This document shows, piece after piece, positions 1 to 6,890 of a stretch of 13,788 nt of DNA (positions are counted from its first letter, which is position 1; the number at the start of each line of letters is the position of its first letter). Location of the stretch: the NCBI GenBank assembly GCA_002394185.1, contig DGTB01000155.1:1-13788 (forward strand). The letters run 5' to 3'. The stretch is from Bacteroidales bacterium UBA4347 (GTDB lineage: Bacteria > Bacteroidota > Bacteroidia > Bacteroidales > P3). Under the pieces are notes generated by a model. That model had not been told where the DNA came from. It saw only the letters and a list, made by a program, of their open reading frames with translations, and made no database searches. A program made the translations under genes and the position numbers.

Positions 1-49
1 CAATATAAGATATGCCGTATCGGGGGCGAATCGGGTAGGGTTCGGATGG
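1..49 (+). repeat. Left copy of a 49-bp GC-rich intergenic element
   Basis: This element matches the reverse complement of 13728-13776 at 37 of 49 positions with no gaps. It begins CAATATAAGA, shared exactly, then shares TGCCGT. Further on it has TCGG at 20, 31 and 42, exactly 11 bp apart, and ends in CGGATGG. It is GC-rich inside otherwise A/T-rich intergenic DNA and lies about 80 bp upstream of the gpsA -7 box. The match starts at the first base of the window, so the element may extend further left. Its nature is unknown: it could be a dispersed repeat, a phased protein-binding site or part of an upstream terminator. Confidence 0.6.
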
Positions 50-128
50 GTGGCAAGGACGGAGGTGCGGAAACGGGGATTTAAGGGATTTTAACAAAAT
101 TATGTTATAAAATGTGAAAAAGAATGTG

Positions 129-136
129 TATCTTTG
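129..136 (+). promoter_or_regulatory. gpsA promoter, -7 box
   Basis: TATCTTTG fits the Bacteroidota -7 consensus TAnnTTTG. Transcription would start near 143, giving a leader of about 50 nt before the gpsA ATG at 196. The -33 element is weak: TTA at 105-107, with a 21-bp spacer. Confidence 0.7.
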
Positions 137-155
137 CAACACAAATAAAAAAAGC

Positions 156-175
156 CAATAGTACATTAACTATTG
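156..175 (+). promoter_or_regulatory. Inverted repeat in the gpsA leader
   Basis: CAATAGT (156-162) and ACTATTG (169-175) form a perfect 7-bp dyad around a 6-nt centre. It lies just after the predicted transcription start and 20 bp before the gpsA ATG. It could be an operator for a dimeric repressor or an mRNA hairpin; it has no T-run, so it is not a terminator. A related half-site, CAATAATA, follows at 181-188. Confidence 0.45.
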
Positions 176-195
176 ACGTACAATAATATATAGCA

Positions 196-1188
196 ATGAT
201 AGGAGTGATTGGAAGTGGCTCGTGGGCCACTGCAATTGTTAAAATACTGCTTGAACAGGCAGACCGGAGGGTGAACTGGTGGGTGAGAAACGACAAAGTA
301 CGCGACGGCTTGCAACTCGATGGTCACAATCCCGTGCACCTGCCGGATGTGGCACTCGACACCAGCCGCCTGGACATCAGCGCCGACCTGGCCGAGGTGG
401 TGGAAAAGAGCGAATATCTCTTCCTTGTAACACCGTCGGCCTTCATAGCCAACGTGCTGGAGCAGCTGCCGCGGTCGGCCTACAAAGGGAAGAAATTCAT
501 TTCGGCCATCAAGGGCATCATCCCCGAGCGGAGGGTGTCGGTGTCGGTCTTTCTGGAGACGACACTGAAAATCAAGCGCAACGACATATGCGTCATCAGC
601 GGACCGACCCACGCCGAGGAGGCTGGGCACGGCAAGCCGACGTTCCTCACCATGGCGTCGAACAGCCCCTCATTGGCCATCGAGGTGGAGCAGATGATGC
701 GCTGCCCCTACCTGCACACCACCCACTCGACGGACATCCTGGCCGTGGAGCGCGTGGGACTGCTGAAGAACGTCTACGCCATCTGCGCCGGCATGTGCCA
801 GGGGCTCGGCTACGGCGACAACCTCAACGCCGTGATGGTCAGCGCCGCCATGCGCGAGCTGAGCCAGCTCATCAAGGTCTTCCCATCGGTGAACCGCAAT
901 ATTGCCGACAACTGCTACCTGGGCGACCTGATGGTGACCTGCTGGTCTAAGCACAGCCGCAACCGCCGGCTGGGCGAGGAGATTGCCCGCGGCGGCGAGC
1001 TGGACGCCATCTTCGAGAAGATGGGCACCGTGGCCGAAGGCTACTACTCCGCCAAGAACTTCCACGAACTGGGCATGCTGATAGGCCGGTGCGACGAGAT
1101 GCCCATTGTCGAGGCCGTCTACCGCGTGCTCTACGAAGGTTCCGACCCCAAAACGGAAATCGACGACTTGATAGAGAACGTCTTTTAA
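196..1188 (+). CDS. gpsA: NAD(P)H-dependent glycerol-3-phosphate dehydrogenase
   Basis: This cytoplasmic enzyme reduces dihydroxyacetone phosphate to sn-glycerol 3-phosphate, the backbone for phospholipids. The 330 residues match the usual family length. The N-terminal Rossmann fold has the nucleotide loop GSGSWA at residues 6-11. KGIIPE follows at 106-111, then SGPTHAEE at 135-142. LLKNVYAI at 189-196 contains the expected catalytic lysine, K191. GDNLNAV (207-213) and SRNRRLG (254-260) lie in the C-terminal substrate-binding domain. The ATG at 196 is chosen because the Rossmann strand (IGVIGSGSW) begins directly after it. The gene is first of a likely two-gene operon; an acyltransferase follows after 27 bp. 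A TAnnTTTG promoter and a leader dyad lie upstream. The family call is firm; cofactor preference cannot be read from the sequence. Confidence 0.95.
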   Translation: MIGVIGSGSWATAIVKILLEQADRRVNWWVRNDKVRDGLQLDGHNPVHLPDVALDTSRLDISADLAEVVEKSEYLFLVTPSAFIANVLEQLPRSAYKGKKFISAIKGIIPERRVSVSVFLETTLKIKRNDICVISGPTHAEEAGHGKPTFLTMASNSPSLAIEVEQMMRCPYLHTTHSTDILAVERVGLLKNVYAICAGMCQGLGYGDNLNAVMVSAAMRELSQLIKVFPSVNRNIADNCYLGDLMVTCWSKHSRNRRLGEEIARGGELDAIFEKMGTVAEGYYSAKNFHELGMLIGRCDEMPIVEAVYRVLYEGSDPKTEIDDLIENVF

Positions 1189-1215
1189 CCACCAATTACA
1201 GATATAACGAAAGGC

Positions 1216-2313
1216 ATGGAAGCCAACACTTTCGACGACATACGACCCTACAACGACGCTGAGCTGCGCGAGGCGCTGACGCACATCATGCAGTGGGAGC
1301 TCATTCCCCAGATACTGAAATTCATCTATCCGCAGACCCCCGTGGAAGAATCCATGCTGCGCTTGCGCAACGTGCAGACCGTCAAAGAGCTGCAGACGAC
1401 GTTCATGTATGACGCCATCTGCCAGATTGTGAAGAACACCTCGCAGGGCTTCTCCTGCTCCGGATTCGATTATATACGCAAGCAGAAACCCTGCCTCTAC
1501 ATATCCAACCACCGCGACATCACCCTCGACGCCTTCCTGCTCCAGATGGAGCTTATACGCCGCAAATACGAGACCTCATACATCGTCTTTGGCAACAACC
1601 TGATGGAGACCCCCTTGCTGCGCGACCTCTTCCTGAGCAACAAGCTGATCCAGATGGAGCGCGGCGGAGGCAACCCCCGGGCGTTCTACCGTAGCCTGCA
1701 GCACCTGTCGCAGTATCTGCACAGCCTGATTGTGGAGCAACACGAGTCGGTGTGGATAGCGCAGAAGAACGGACGCAGCAAGGACGGCGTGGACTCCACG
1801 GCGCCGGCCATCATCAAGATGCTGACCCTCGGCAGCGACGGTCCCGCGGCCGAAACCCTGGCCGAGCTGAACATCATCCCCGTGGCGGTGTCGTACGAAT
1901 GGGACCCCTGCGACCTGCTGAAGGCCCACGAGCTCTACCAGCGCGCCCATGGCGGCTACCACAAGGTGGAGGGCGAGGACACCAACAGCGTCACCACAGG
2001 CATCATCGGCCCCAAAGGGCACATACACCTGTCCATAGGCAAGCCGCTGAGCAGCGCCGAGATAAACACCGACGGCGACCTGGCGGACCATATAGCGGCC
2101 GTGCTCGACCAGCGCATACAGAAGCTCTACAAGCTGATGCCGACCAACTATCTGGCCTACGACCTGCTGACGGGTGCCAACCAGCACCGCCAGCACTATT
2201 CGGCCGAAGTGAAGAACCAGTTCCTGCAACGCATGAACCAGTTGCCAGAGGGCGAATGCCAACGGATATTCATGGAGATGTACGCCAATCCCGTGTTTTC
2301 GGCACGGAAATAA
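1216..2313 (+). CDS. Glycerolipid-type acyltransferase (PlsB/PlsC-like family)
   Basis: This is probably an acyl-CoA or acyl-ACP-dependent acyltransferase using glycerol 3-phosphate, lysophosphatidate or a related lipid acceptor. In its 365 residues the acyltransferase blocks appear in order: SNHRDITLD at 97-105 (catalytic block 1), IQMERGGGN at 145-153 (block 2), VWIAQKNGRSKDG at 179-191 (equivalent to the EGTRS-type block 3) and IIPVAVSYEWDPCD at 220-233 (block 4). Block 1 has five residues between His99 and Asp105, not the four of the classic HX4D motif. I recall HRDIxLD from Bacteroides relatives, but did not check. No clear membrane helix is visible. The position behind gpsA suggests that the dehydrogenase supplies the acceptor. 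The exact acceptor, and whether this acts as plsB or plsC, cannot be decided, so no symbol is given. Confidence 0.8.
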   Translation: MEANTFDDIRPYNDAELREALTHIMQWELIPQILKFIYPQTPVEESMLRLRNVQTVKELQTTFMYDAICQIVKNTSQGFSCSGFDYIRKQKPCLYISNHRDITLDAFLLQMELIRRKYETSYIVFGNNLMETPLLRDLFLSNKLIQMERGGGNPRAFYRSLQHLSQYLHSLIVEQHESVWIAQKNGRSKDGVDSTAPAIIKMLTLGSDGPAAETLAELNIIPVAVSYEWDPCDLLKAHELYQRAHGGYHKVEGEDTNSVTTGIIGPKGHIHLSIGKPLSSAEINTDGDLADHIAAVLDQRIQKLYKLMPTNYLAYDLLTGANQHRQHYSAEVKNQFLQRMNQLPEGECQRIFMEMYANPVFSARK

Positions 2314-2323
2314 ATCATTTATT
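2309..2323. repeat. AT-only palindrome spanning two converging stop codons
   Basis: AATAAAT (2309-2315), a central C, then ATTTATT (2317-2323). The dyad contains both the TAA of the acyltransferase and the TTA (reverse TAA) of the helicase. It has no GC stem and a 1-nt centre, so it is not a convincing terminator. Confidence 0.5.
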
Positions 2324-3752
2324 CATAGAAACGGGGCTCGAAATTGAGCAGATAGACCCTGTCGGTGGCTCGCGTGAAAGCGGTGTAGAGCCAGCGTAGG
2401 TATTCGCGGTCAAGGAGCATGTCGGGGGGCAGAAAGCCTTGGTCGATAATGACGGTGCGCCATTGTCCACCTTGGGTCTTGTGGCAGGTGAGGGCATAGG
2501 CGAACTTGACCTGGAGGGCGTTGTAATAGGGGTTGGCACGAAGCTCGCGCATGCGCTCGGCCTTGGTGGGAAGGTCGGCATAGTCTTCCATAACGTTGTT
2601 GAAGAGCAGGTTGGACTCGTCGACAGTAAGCGAGGGCGACTCGGAATAGAGCGTCGAGAGGAGGAGCTTGCAGTCGCGGGGTTCCTCGTCGGGATAGTCG
2701 ACAAAGCGCACAGTGGCATCGGCAAAACGAAAGCCATAGAGTTCCTGCACGTTGCGCACGCTAAGCACTTCGACGATGTCGCCGTTGGCGATGAAGCCGA
2801 TGGAGCTCTCCTCGTCGAGCCAGTAGTAGTTGTTTTTCACCACCATGAGGTAGTCGCCGGCGTTGACCTCCTCCTCACGGAAGAGGACCGTGTTGCGCAC
2901 GCCCTGGTTGAAGAGGTTGGCGCGCTTGTTGGAGCGACAGATGACGACGACCTGGTCGAGAGCGAAGTCGCCGTATTCGCGATAGAGGGTCTCCATGAGG
3001 TCTTCGCCCGCCAGGCGGATGACGTCGACGCCATTGGGGCTGAACAGCGGCAGCGAGGCCTCGTCGCCGCCCACAAGAGCGGTGATTTGCGAACGCAGGG
3101 CCGTAGCCCCGGCAAGGATGCCGGAGAGCTGTTTCTGGCGCACCACCTCGGTGAGCTCGGCGGAGATAATGTTGAGAGAGAAGGCGGCAGCAAGATAGCG
3201 TTCGTCGAGAGCAGGGCTCTCGCTCTGCCCCACAGGAGGCAACTGGGCGCTGTCGCCGATGAGCATGAGGCGACAATGGTTACCATCGTAGACATAGTCT
3301 ATCAAATCTTCCAGGAGGCTCTGCCGTGTGGAGGTGGGTTCGAGGCCTATCATGGAAGCCTCGTCGACAATGAAAAGGGTGTAGGAATGCTTGTTGATTC
3401 CCCTGACGGTACGCACGGCGCCGGAGGCGTCAGTGACGGTCATATAGATCTTCTTGTGGATGGTAAAGGCAGGACGGTCGGAATAGGAGGAGATGACCTT
3501 GGCGGCACGTCCTGTGGGTGCCAGCAGCAGGGAGCTGACACGGAGGGCCGGAAGGGTCTGTATGAGGGCAGAGATGAGCGAGGTCTTGCCCGTACCGGCA
3601 TATCCCCTTAAGAGGAAGGCCGAGCGAGGGTCGCCATCGTACAGGAAACGTGCCATAGCAGCACAAGCATCCCACTGTCCGCCCGTGGGATGGTGCGGAA
3701 AGTGGGATAGTATAAGTTTTTGAACAACCGGCTCGAAGCCTGAGGTAGCCAC
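2319..3752 (-). CDS. RecD/Dda-like superfamily 1 DNA helicase (AAA ATPase)
   Basis: This is an ATP-dependent helicase of 477 residues, predicted to unwind DNA during repair or replication. SF1 motifs are intact and in order: Walker A GYAGTGKT at 50-57, motif Ia LAPTGRAA at 77-84, Walker B IVDEASMI at 128-135, motif III GDSAQLPPV at 166-174, TEVVRQ at 201-206, motif V ALTCHKTQGGQW at 420-431 and motif VI YTAFTRATDRVYL at 456-468. The C-terminal half is UvrD_C_2-like. I chose the GTG start at 3752: it begins 3 nt after the secG stop and keeps the N-terminal FPHHPTGGQ segment before Walker A. The next ATG (residue 33) would remove that segment. It is the last gene of a TPR-secG-helicase run. It is much shorter than RecD proper and no recB or recC is nearby, so it is probably stand-alone. 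Confidence 0.88.
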   Translation of the reverse strand: MATSGFEPVVQKLILSHFPHHPTGGQWDACAAMARFLYDGDPRSAFLLRGYAGTGKTSLISALIQTLPALRVSSLLLAPTGRAAKVISSYSDRPAFTIHKKIYMTVTDASGAVRTVRGINKHSYTLFIVDEASMIGLEPTSTRQSLLEDLIDYVYDGNHCRLMLIGDSAQLPPVGQSESPALDERYLAAAFSLNIISAELTEVVRQKQLSGILAGATALRSQITALVGGDEASLPLFSPNGVDVIRLAGEDLMETLYREYGDFALDQVVVICRSNKRANLFNQGVRNTVLFREEEVNAGDYLMVVKNNYYWLDEESSIGFIANGDIVEVLSVRNVQELYGFRFADATVRFVDYPDEEPRDCKLLLSTLYSESPSLTVDESNLLFNNVMEDYADLPTKAERMRELRANPYYNALQVKFAYALTCHKTQGGQWRTVIIDQGFLPPDMLLDREYLRWLYTAFTRATDRVYLLNFEPRFYE

Positions 3753-3755
3753 GAC

Positions 3756-4109
3756 TTACTGCTGGTCGGCCTCGGGGGCGGGCGTAGCGGCAACGGGCAT
3801 AGTGGCCGTGGCGGCAGGGGCCTGCTGAACGGGGCTATAGTCGGCAACCTTCACCTCGGACTGGAGGGGGTCAGCGGTCTGTCCACGATGGATGCTGACG
3901 GTTGCCACAAGACTGAGAACCACAAGAATACCGGCGAGCCACCAAGTGGCTTTCTCGAGGAAATCGGCGGTCTGGCGCACACCCATCACCTGGGTGGGAG
4001 CGGAGAAGTTGGCAGCGAGTCCGCCACCTTTGGAGTTCTGCACGAGCACAACCAATGCAAGCAAAACGCAAACAATGATAATCAGGATTACGATGATGTT
4101 ATACAGCAT
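3756..4109 (-). CDS. secG: Preprotein translocase subunit SecG
   Basis: SecG is a small inner-membrane subunit of the SecYEG channel that exports unfolded preproteins. The 117-residue product has the expected two membrane helices: about residues 3-22 (an Ile/Val/Leu run after MLYN) and about 55-72 (WWLAGILVVLSLVATVS). The conserved loop between them, VLVQNSKGGGLAANF at 21-35, is the family hallmark. The C-terminal tail from about 80 is Ala/Pro/Thr-rich and low-complexity, making the protein somewhat longer than minimal SecG. The ATG at 4109 lies 15 bp after the stop of the TPR-like gene, and the helicase starts 3 nt downstream, so all three are probably co-transcribed. SecG would help export the two T9SS cargo proteins, which must first cross the inner membrane through Sec. 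Confidence 0.92.
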   Translation of the reverse strand: MLYNIIVILIIIVCVLLALVVLVQNSKGGGLAANFSAPTQVMGVRQTADFLEKATWWLAGILVVLSLVATVSIHRGQTADPLQSEVKVADYSPVQQAPAATATMPVAATPAPEADQQ

Positions 4110-4123
4110 AGTTTTTAATAAAT

Positions 4124-4771
4124 TTATTTACTATTTAATATTGTTGTCAGTCTTTGAATTCGGGGTGCAAAAATACTACTTTTTTCGGGATTATTGGCCA
4201 ATAAATTCTTATAAATTGCCAAAGCCTTGTCGTAACGTCCTTGTTTTTCAAGTATAACAGCCAGAGTTTCAGTACCCAAGGAGACATCCGGCACTAAACT
4301 TTTTTTGTCGTTGATATCGTGCATGCGAGTCGAATCAGGGTTCTCATTTTCCTCCTTCGAGGGGTCGACCTGGAGAAAATTGGACAAGATGACACTCTTG
4401 GGAGCGGTCTTGAAGGAGACCTCCTGAATGTTGTTAATCTCACTGAGAATATCGAAGGAGGGATCGTCCACCACCGGAGCGGGACCGGAAGAAGCACTTG
4501 CAAGCAGGGAATCAAGGACGGCAGGATTGCATACCGACAAGGCCACGGCGCGACGCTCCTCGGCGGTGTCAAAACCAAAGGCGCGGTCGGCCAGCAGAGT
4601 CAGCGTACTCACCACCGACGAATAGGGATACTTGGCCAATTGAGCCTTAAGCCACCCACGGCCTTGCGAGGTGAAACGGCTCGGGTTCGATGTCATTTCG
4701 ATAAACTGATTCTTGTCCATATCCGGCTGCTGCTTTTTTTTGTTAATCCAACTGTTCAAAATTTGTTCCAT
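4124..4771 (-). CDS. TPR-repeat protein upstream of secG
   Basis: This 215-residue soluble protein has no signal peptide or membrane helix. The N-terminal part carries AKYPYSSVVSTLTLLADRA (about 46-64), resembling the YPYYQTARLL-type segment of the Bacteroides TPR protein found next to secG. The middle (about 90-160) is Pro/Ser/Glu/Asp-rich and probably a linker. The C-terminus, ETLAVILEKQGRYDKALAIY (about 168-187) followed by NNPEK, is one clear tetratricopeptide unit, so a protein-binding role is likely; the partner is unknown. The start at 4771 is favoured because the -7 box at 4804-4811 lies just upstream; Met18 is an alternative. It is the first gene of the three-gene unit. The link to SecG is positional only. 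Confidence 0.75.
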   Translation of the reverse strand: MEQILNSWINKKKQQPDMDKNQFIEMTSNPSRFTSQGRGWLKAQLAKYPYSSVVSTLTLLADRAFGFDTAEERRAVALSVCNPAVLDSLLASASSGPAPVVDDPSFDILSEINNIQEVSFKTAPKSVILSNFLQVDPSKEENENPDSTRMHDINDKKSLVPDVSLGTETLAVILEKQGRYDKALAIYKNLLANNPEKSSIFAPRIQRLTTILNSK

Positions 4772-4803
4772 TTAACATCTTTTTACTCTGAAAAATGGAT
4801 TTG

Positions 4804-4811
4804 CAAATGTA
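4804..4811 (-). promoter_or_regulatory. Promoter -7 box for the TPR-secG-helicase unit
   Basis: Read on the minus strand, TACATTTG matches TAnnTTTG. It would start transcription near 4797, about 25 nt before the ATG at 4771. No good -33 TTG lies at the expected distance. Together with the rpmH promoter it makes 4772-5036 a divergent, very A/T-rich promoter region. Confidence 0.6.
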
Positions 4812-4937
4812 CAAATATTTTTTCAAACAGAAAAAAAAGAATTTATTTTTCACATATTTACAATTGACAAACAACACTTTACACACAAAAAAGATTTTAC
4901 GGAAATAATTTTTTATCAACAATTCAAAAAAATTGTG

Positions 4938-4945
4938 TACTTTTG
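4938..4945 (+). promoter_or_regulatory. rpmH promoter, -7 box
   Basis: TACTTTTG matches TAnnTTTG. Transcription from about 4952 gives a leader of roughly 85 nt before rpmH. No clear -33 element is visible. Confidence 0.65.
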
Positions 4946-5036
4946 CAAACTCAATTTCAAAAAATCGCGAAGGGAAAAGAGCGTATTTTTGAATGAGAAT
5001 TTTGACGAAAAAAGAAACAAAAAATATTGCAGAAAA

Positions 5037-5183
5037 ATGAAAAGAACATTCCAACCGTCCCTGAGAAAGAGAGCAAACAAGCACGGTTTCCGCAAGAGAA
5101 TGTCTACCGCCAACGGTAGAAAAGTGCTGGCCGCACGTCGTAGAAAAGGCAGAAAGAGACTGACCGTTTCCGACGAACGATAA
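5037..5183 (+). CDS. rpmH: Large ribosomal subunit protein bL34
   Basis: This 48-residue protein of the 50S subunit is extremely Arg/Lys-rich, as bL34 must be. It begins MKRTFQPSLRKRANKHGFRK and continues RMSTANGRKVLAARRRKGR, which covers nearly the whole conserved family sequence. The ATG at 5037 gives the standard N-terminus. The reading frame stays open upstream to 4935 (GTG), but that extension covers the promoter and leader and is not part of the gene. The usual rnpA and dnaA neighbours are absent; rlmD follows after an intrinsic terminator. Expression should be high and tied to ribosome production. Confidence 0.97.
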   Translation: MKRTFQPSLRKRANKHGFRKRMSTANGRKVLAARRRKGRKRLTVSDER

Positions 5184-5190
5184 GCAAGAC

Positions 5191-5207
5191 CTCCATACAT
5201 CATGGAG
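5191..5207 (+). other. Small hairpin in the rpmH 3' region
   Basis: CTCCAT (5191-5196) pairs with ATGGAG (5202-5207) around a 5-nt loop, 8 nt after the rpmH stop and before the terminator. It has no T-run. It may protect the rpmH transcript or be chance. Confidence 0.3.
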
Positions 5208-5229
5208 ACTTGTACGGCGTTGCAAAGAG

Positions 5230-5260
5230 AAAAGAAGTATTAGAGGATACTTCTTTTTTT
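5230..5260 (+). terminator. Intrinsic terminator after rpmH, possible attenuator of rlmD
   Basis: AAAAGAAGTAT (5230-5240) pairs perfectly with ATACTTCTTTT (5247-5257) around the 6-nt loop TAGAGG, and the T-run continues to 5260. The stem is A/T-rich, so termination may be partial. rlmD starts 26 nt beyond the T-run and no TAnnTTTG promoter is visible in between, which suggests that rlmD relies on read-through. Confidence 0.75.
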
Positions 5261-5286
5261 GTTTTATAAGACAAAAAACCAACACT

Positions 5287-6720
5287 ATGGGAAGAAGAAA
5301 CAGAGAGTTGCCATTGCTGGAACAGGTGACCATTACCGACGCTGGCGCAGAAGGCATGGCCGTGGCCAAAGTTGACGGGCTGGTGGTGTTCGTGCCATTC
5401 GTGGTACCTGGCGATATCGTTGACATACAGCTATACAAGAAGAAAAAGAACTATGCTGAAGGCCGGGCCGTGAAGTTTCACAAGCGCTCCGACCTCCGCG
5501 TCGATCCGCGCTGTCCCCACTTTGGGGTGTGCGGCGGATGCAAATGGCAAACTCTCCGCTACGAATCCCAGCTCGAAGCCAAACAGCGCCAGGTGCGCGA
5601 CAACCTGGAGCGTCTCGGCAACGTCGACTGCTCCGGCATGCGACAAATCTGCGGTTCGGAGAGTATCTACTACTATCGCAACAAACTGGAATTCACCTTT
5701 TCCACCAAAGCATGGAGAACCCAGGAAGAGCTTGCTGCCGGCGATGCTCACCAACCCTCCCCCGGCGCCCTCGGTTTTCACATCCCACAGCTCTTCGACA
5801 AAGTGCTCAACATTGAGCATTGCGCCCTGCAGCAGGATCCAAGCAACGATATACGCCTCGCTGTACGCAATTATGCAGAAGCCCATGGGCTTGAATACTA
5901 TGACATTCGCAACCACACGGGCTTTTTGCGCAACCTCGTCATCCGCAACACTTCCACCGGTCAATGGATGGTTATCGTCGTGGTGGCCGACGACGATCCA
6001 AAACGACTCTTCCCCCTGCTCGACATGCTCGCCGAGCGCTTCCCACAAATCACCTCGTTGCAATACATCATCAACACCAAACTCAACGACTCCTATGGCG
6101 ACCAGACTGTCGTCACCTACCGAGGCCTCGACCACATCGAGGAACACATGCAAGGATACCAAGGCAGCCGCGAGCTGAAATTCATCATCAACCCCAAATC
6201 CTTCTACCAGACCAACTCCGCCCAAGCCCAGAAACTCTACAGCTTTGTGGCCGAACTGGCCGAACTTAAGCCCGACGACACCCTCTACGACCTCTACACA
6301 GGCACCGGCACCATAGCCCTTTTCCTGGCCGACAAATGCCGCCGTGTCGTGGGCATCGAGTACGTCGAAGAAGCCATTGCCGATGCCAAGAACAATGCTC
6401 GCATCAACGGCTATGAAAACACACGCTTTTACGCCGGCGACATGGCACAAGTGCTCACCGAAGACTTCATTGCCGCCAACGGACGACCCGACGTCGTTGT
6501 CACCGATCCGCCACGCGCAGGCATGCACGAGAAGGTCGTCGCACAACTCCTTGCCACGGCGCCACGCAAGATAGTCTACGTCAGCTGCAACCCCGCCACC
6601 CAGGCTCGCGACCTCCAGCTCCTTGCTGATCGCTATGAGGTACGCCGCATCCAACCCGTCGACATGTTCCCCCACACCCAGCACGTCGAAAACATCGCCG
6701 AGTTGGTGTTAAAAACTTAA
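5287..6720 (+). CDS. rlmD: 23S rRNA (uracil-5-)-methyltransferase, RlmD/RumA family
   Basis: This enzyme uses S-adenosylmethionine to methylate C5 of a uridine in 23S rRNA (U1939 in E. coli for RlmD). The 477 residues begin with a TRAM RNA-binding domain (about 8-66). Four cysteines positioned for the [4Fe-4S] cluster follow: C76, C82 and C85 in CPHFGVCGGC, and C179 in EHCALQ. The SAM site includes YDLYTGTGTIALFLA at 334-348. TDPPRAGMHEKV lies at 406-417. The catalytic cysteine is C434 in VYVSCNPATQARDL. All key residues are present. Bacteroidota often carry several RumA/RlmCD-type paralogues, so the exact target uridine is less certain than the family. It follows the L34 gene, so two ribosome-related genes lie together, separated by a terminator. 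Confidence 0.9.
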   Translation: MGRRNRELPLLEQVTITDAGAEGMAVAKVDGLVVFVPFVVPGDIVDIQLYKKKKNYAEGRAVKFHKRSDLRVDPRCPHFGVCGGCKWQTLRYESQLEAKQRQVRDNLERLGNVDCSGMRQICGSESIYYYRNKLEFTFSTKAWRTQEELAAGDAHQPSPGALGFHIPQLFDKVLNIEHCALQQDPSNDIRLAVRNYAEAHGLEYYDIRNHTGFLRNLVIRNTSTGQWMVIVVVADDDPKRLFPLLDMLAERFPQITSLQYIINTKLNDSYGDQTVVTYRGLDHIEEHMQGYQGSRELKFIINPKSFYQTNSAQAQKLYSFVAELAELKPDDTLYDLYTGTGTIALFLADKCRRVVGIEYVEEAIADAKNNARINGYENTRFYAGDMAQVLTEDFIAANGRPDVVVTDPPRAGMHEKVVAQLLATAPRKIVYVSCNPATQARDLQLLADRYEVRRIQPVDMFPHTQHVENIAELVLKT

Positions 6721-6769
6721 AAAAATACAGTTTTTTCAACAAAAATCTGTTCATTCCGAAAAAAAGTGT

Positions 6770-6777
6770 TATCTTTG
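6770..6777 (+). promoter_or_regulatory. Promoter -7 box for the T9SS-apbE-yicC unit
   Basis: TATCTTTG matches TAnnTTTG and is followed by GCA. Transcription from about 6784 gives a long A-rich leader of about 107 nt before the ATG at 6891. The -33 element is unclear. Confidence 0.7.
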
Positions 6778-6890
6778 CATGTTGTTCTTGACGGCGAAGA
6801 AAACAACTCCGTCTGTGCAACAAACTAAACAACAAACGATTGAATAAAATTAATAAAGAATAATAATAAATAAAAATACACACTAACAAG

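Noticed and set aside
670..1512. A 280-codon minus-strand frame opposite gpsA and the acyltransferase
   Set aside because: It spans two confident genes and their intergenic gap, and its product has no recognisable motif.
2439..3611. A 390-codon plus-strand frame opposite the helicase
   Set aside because: It lies antisense to a gene with a complete set of SF1 helicase motifs and shows only low-complexity Val/Gly/Glu sequence.
6727..6750. Possible terminator after rlmD
   Set aside because: ACAGTTTTTT and AAAAATCTGT can pair with one mismatch, but the stem is nearly all A/T and no T-run follows.
6790..6813. Possible riboswitch-like stem (GACGG...CCGTC) in the T9SS leader
   Set aside because: Only 5 bp closing a 14-nt loop; no known riboswitch motif is visible, and such a stem is expected by chance.
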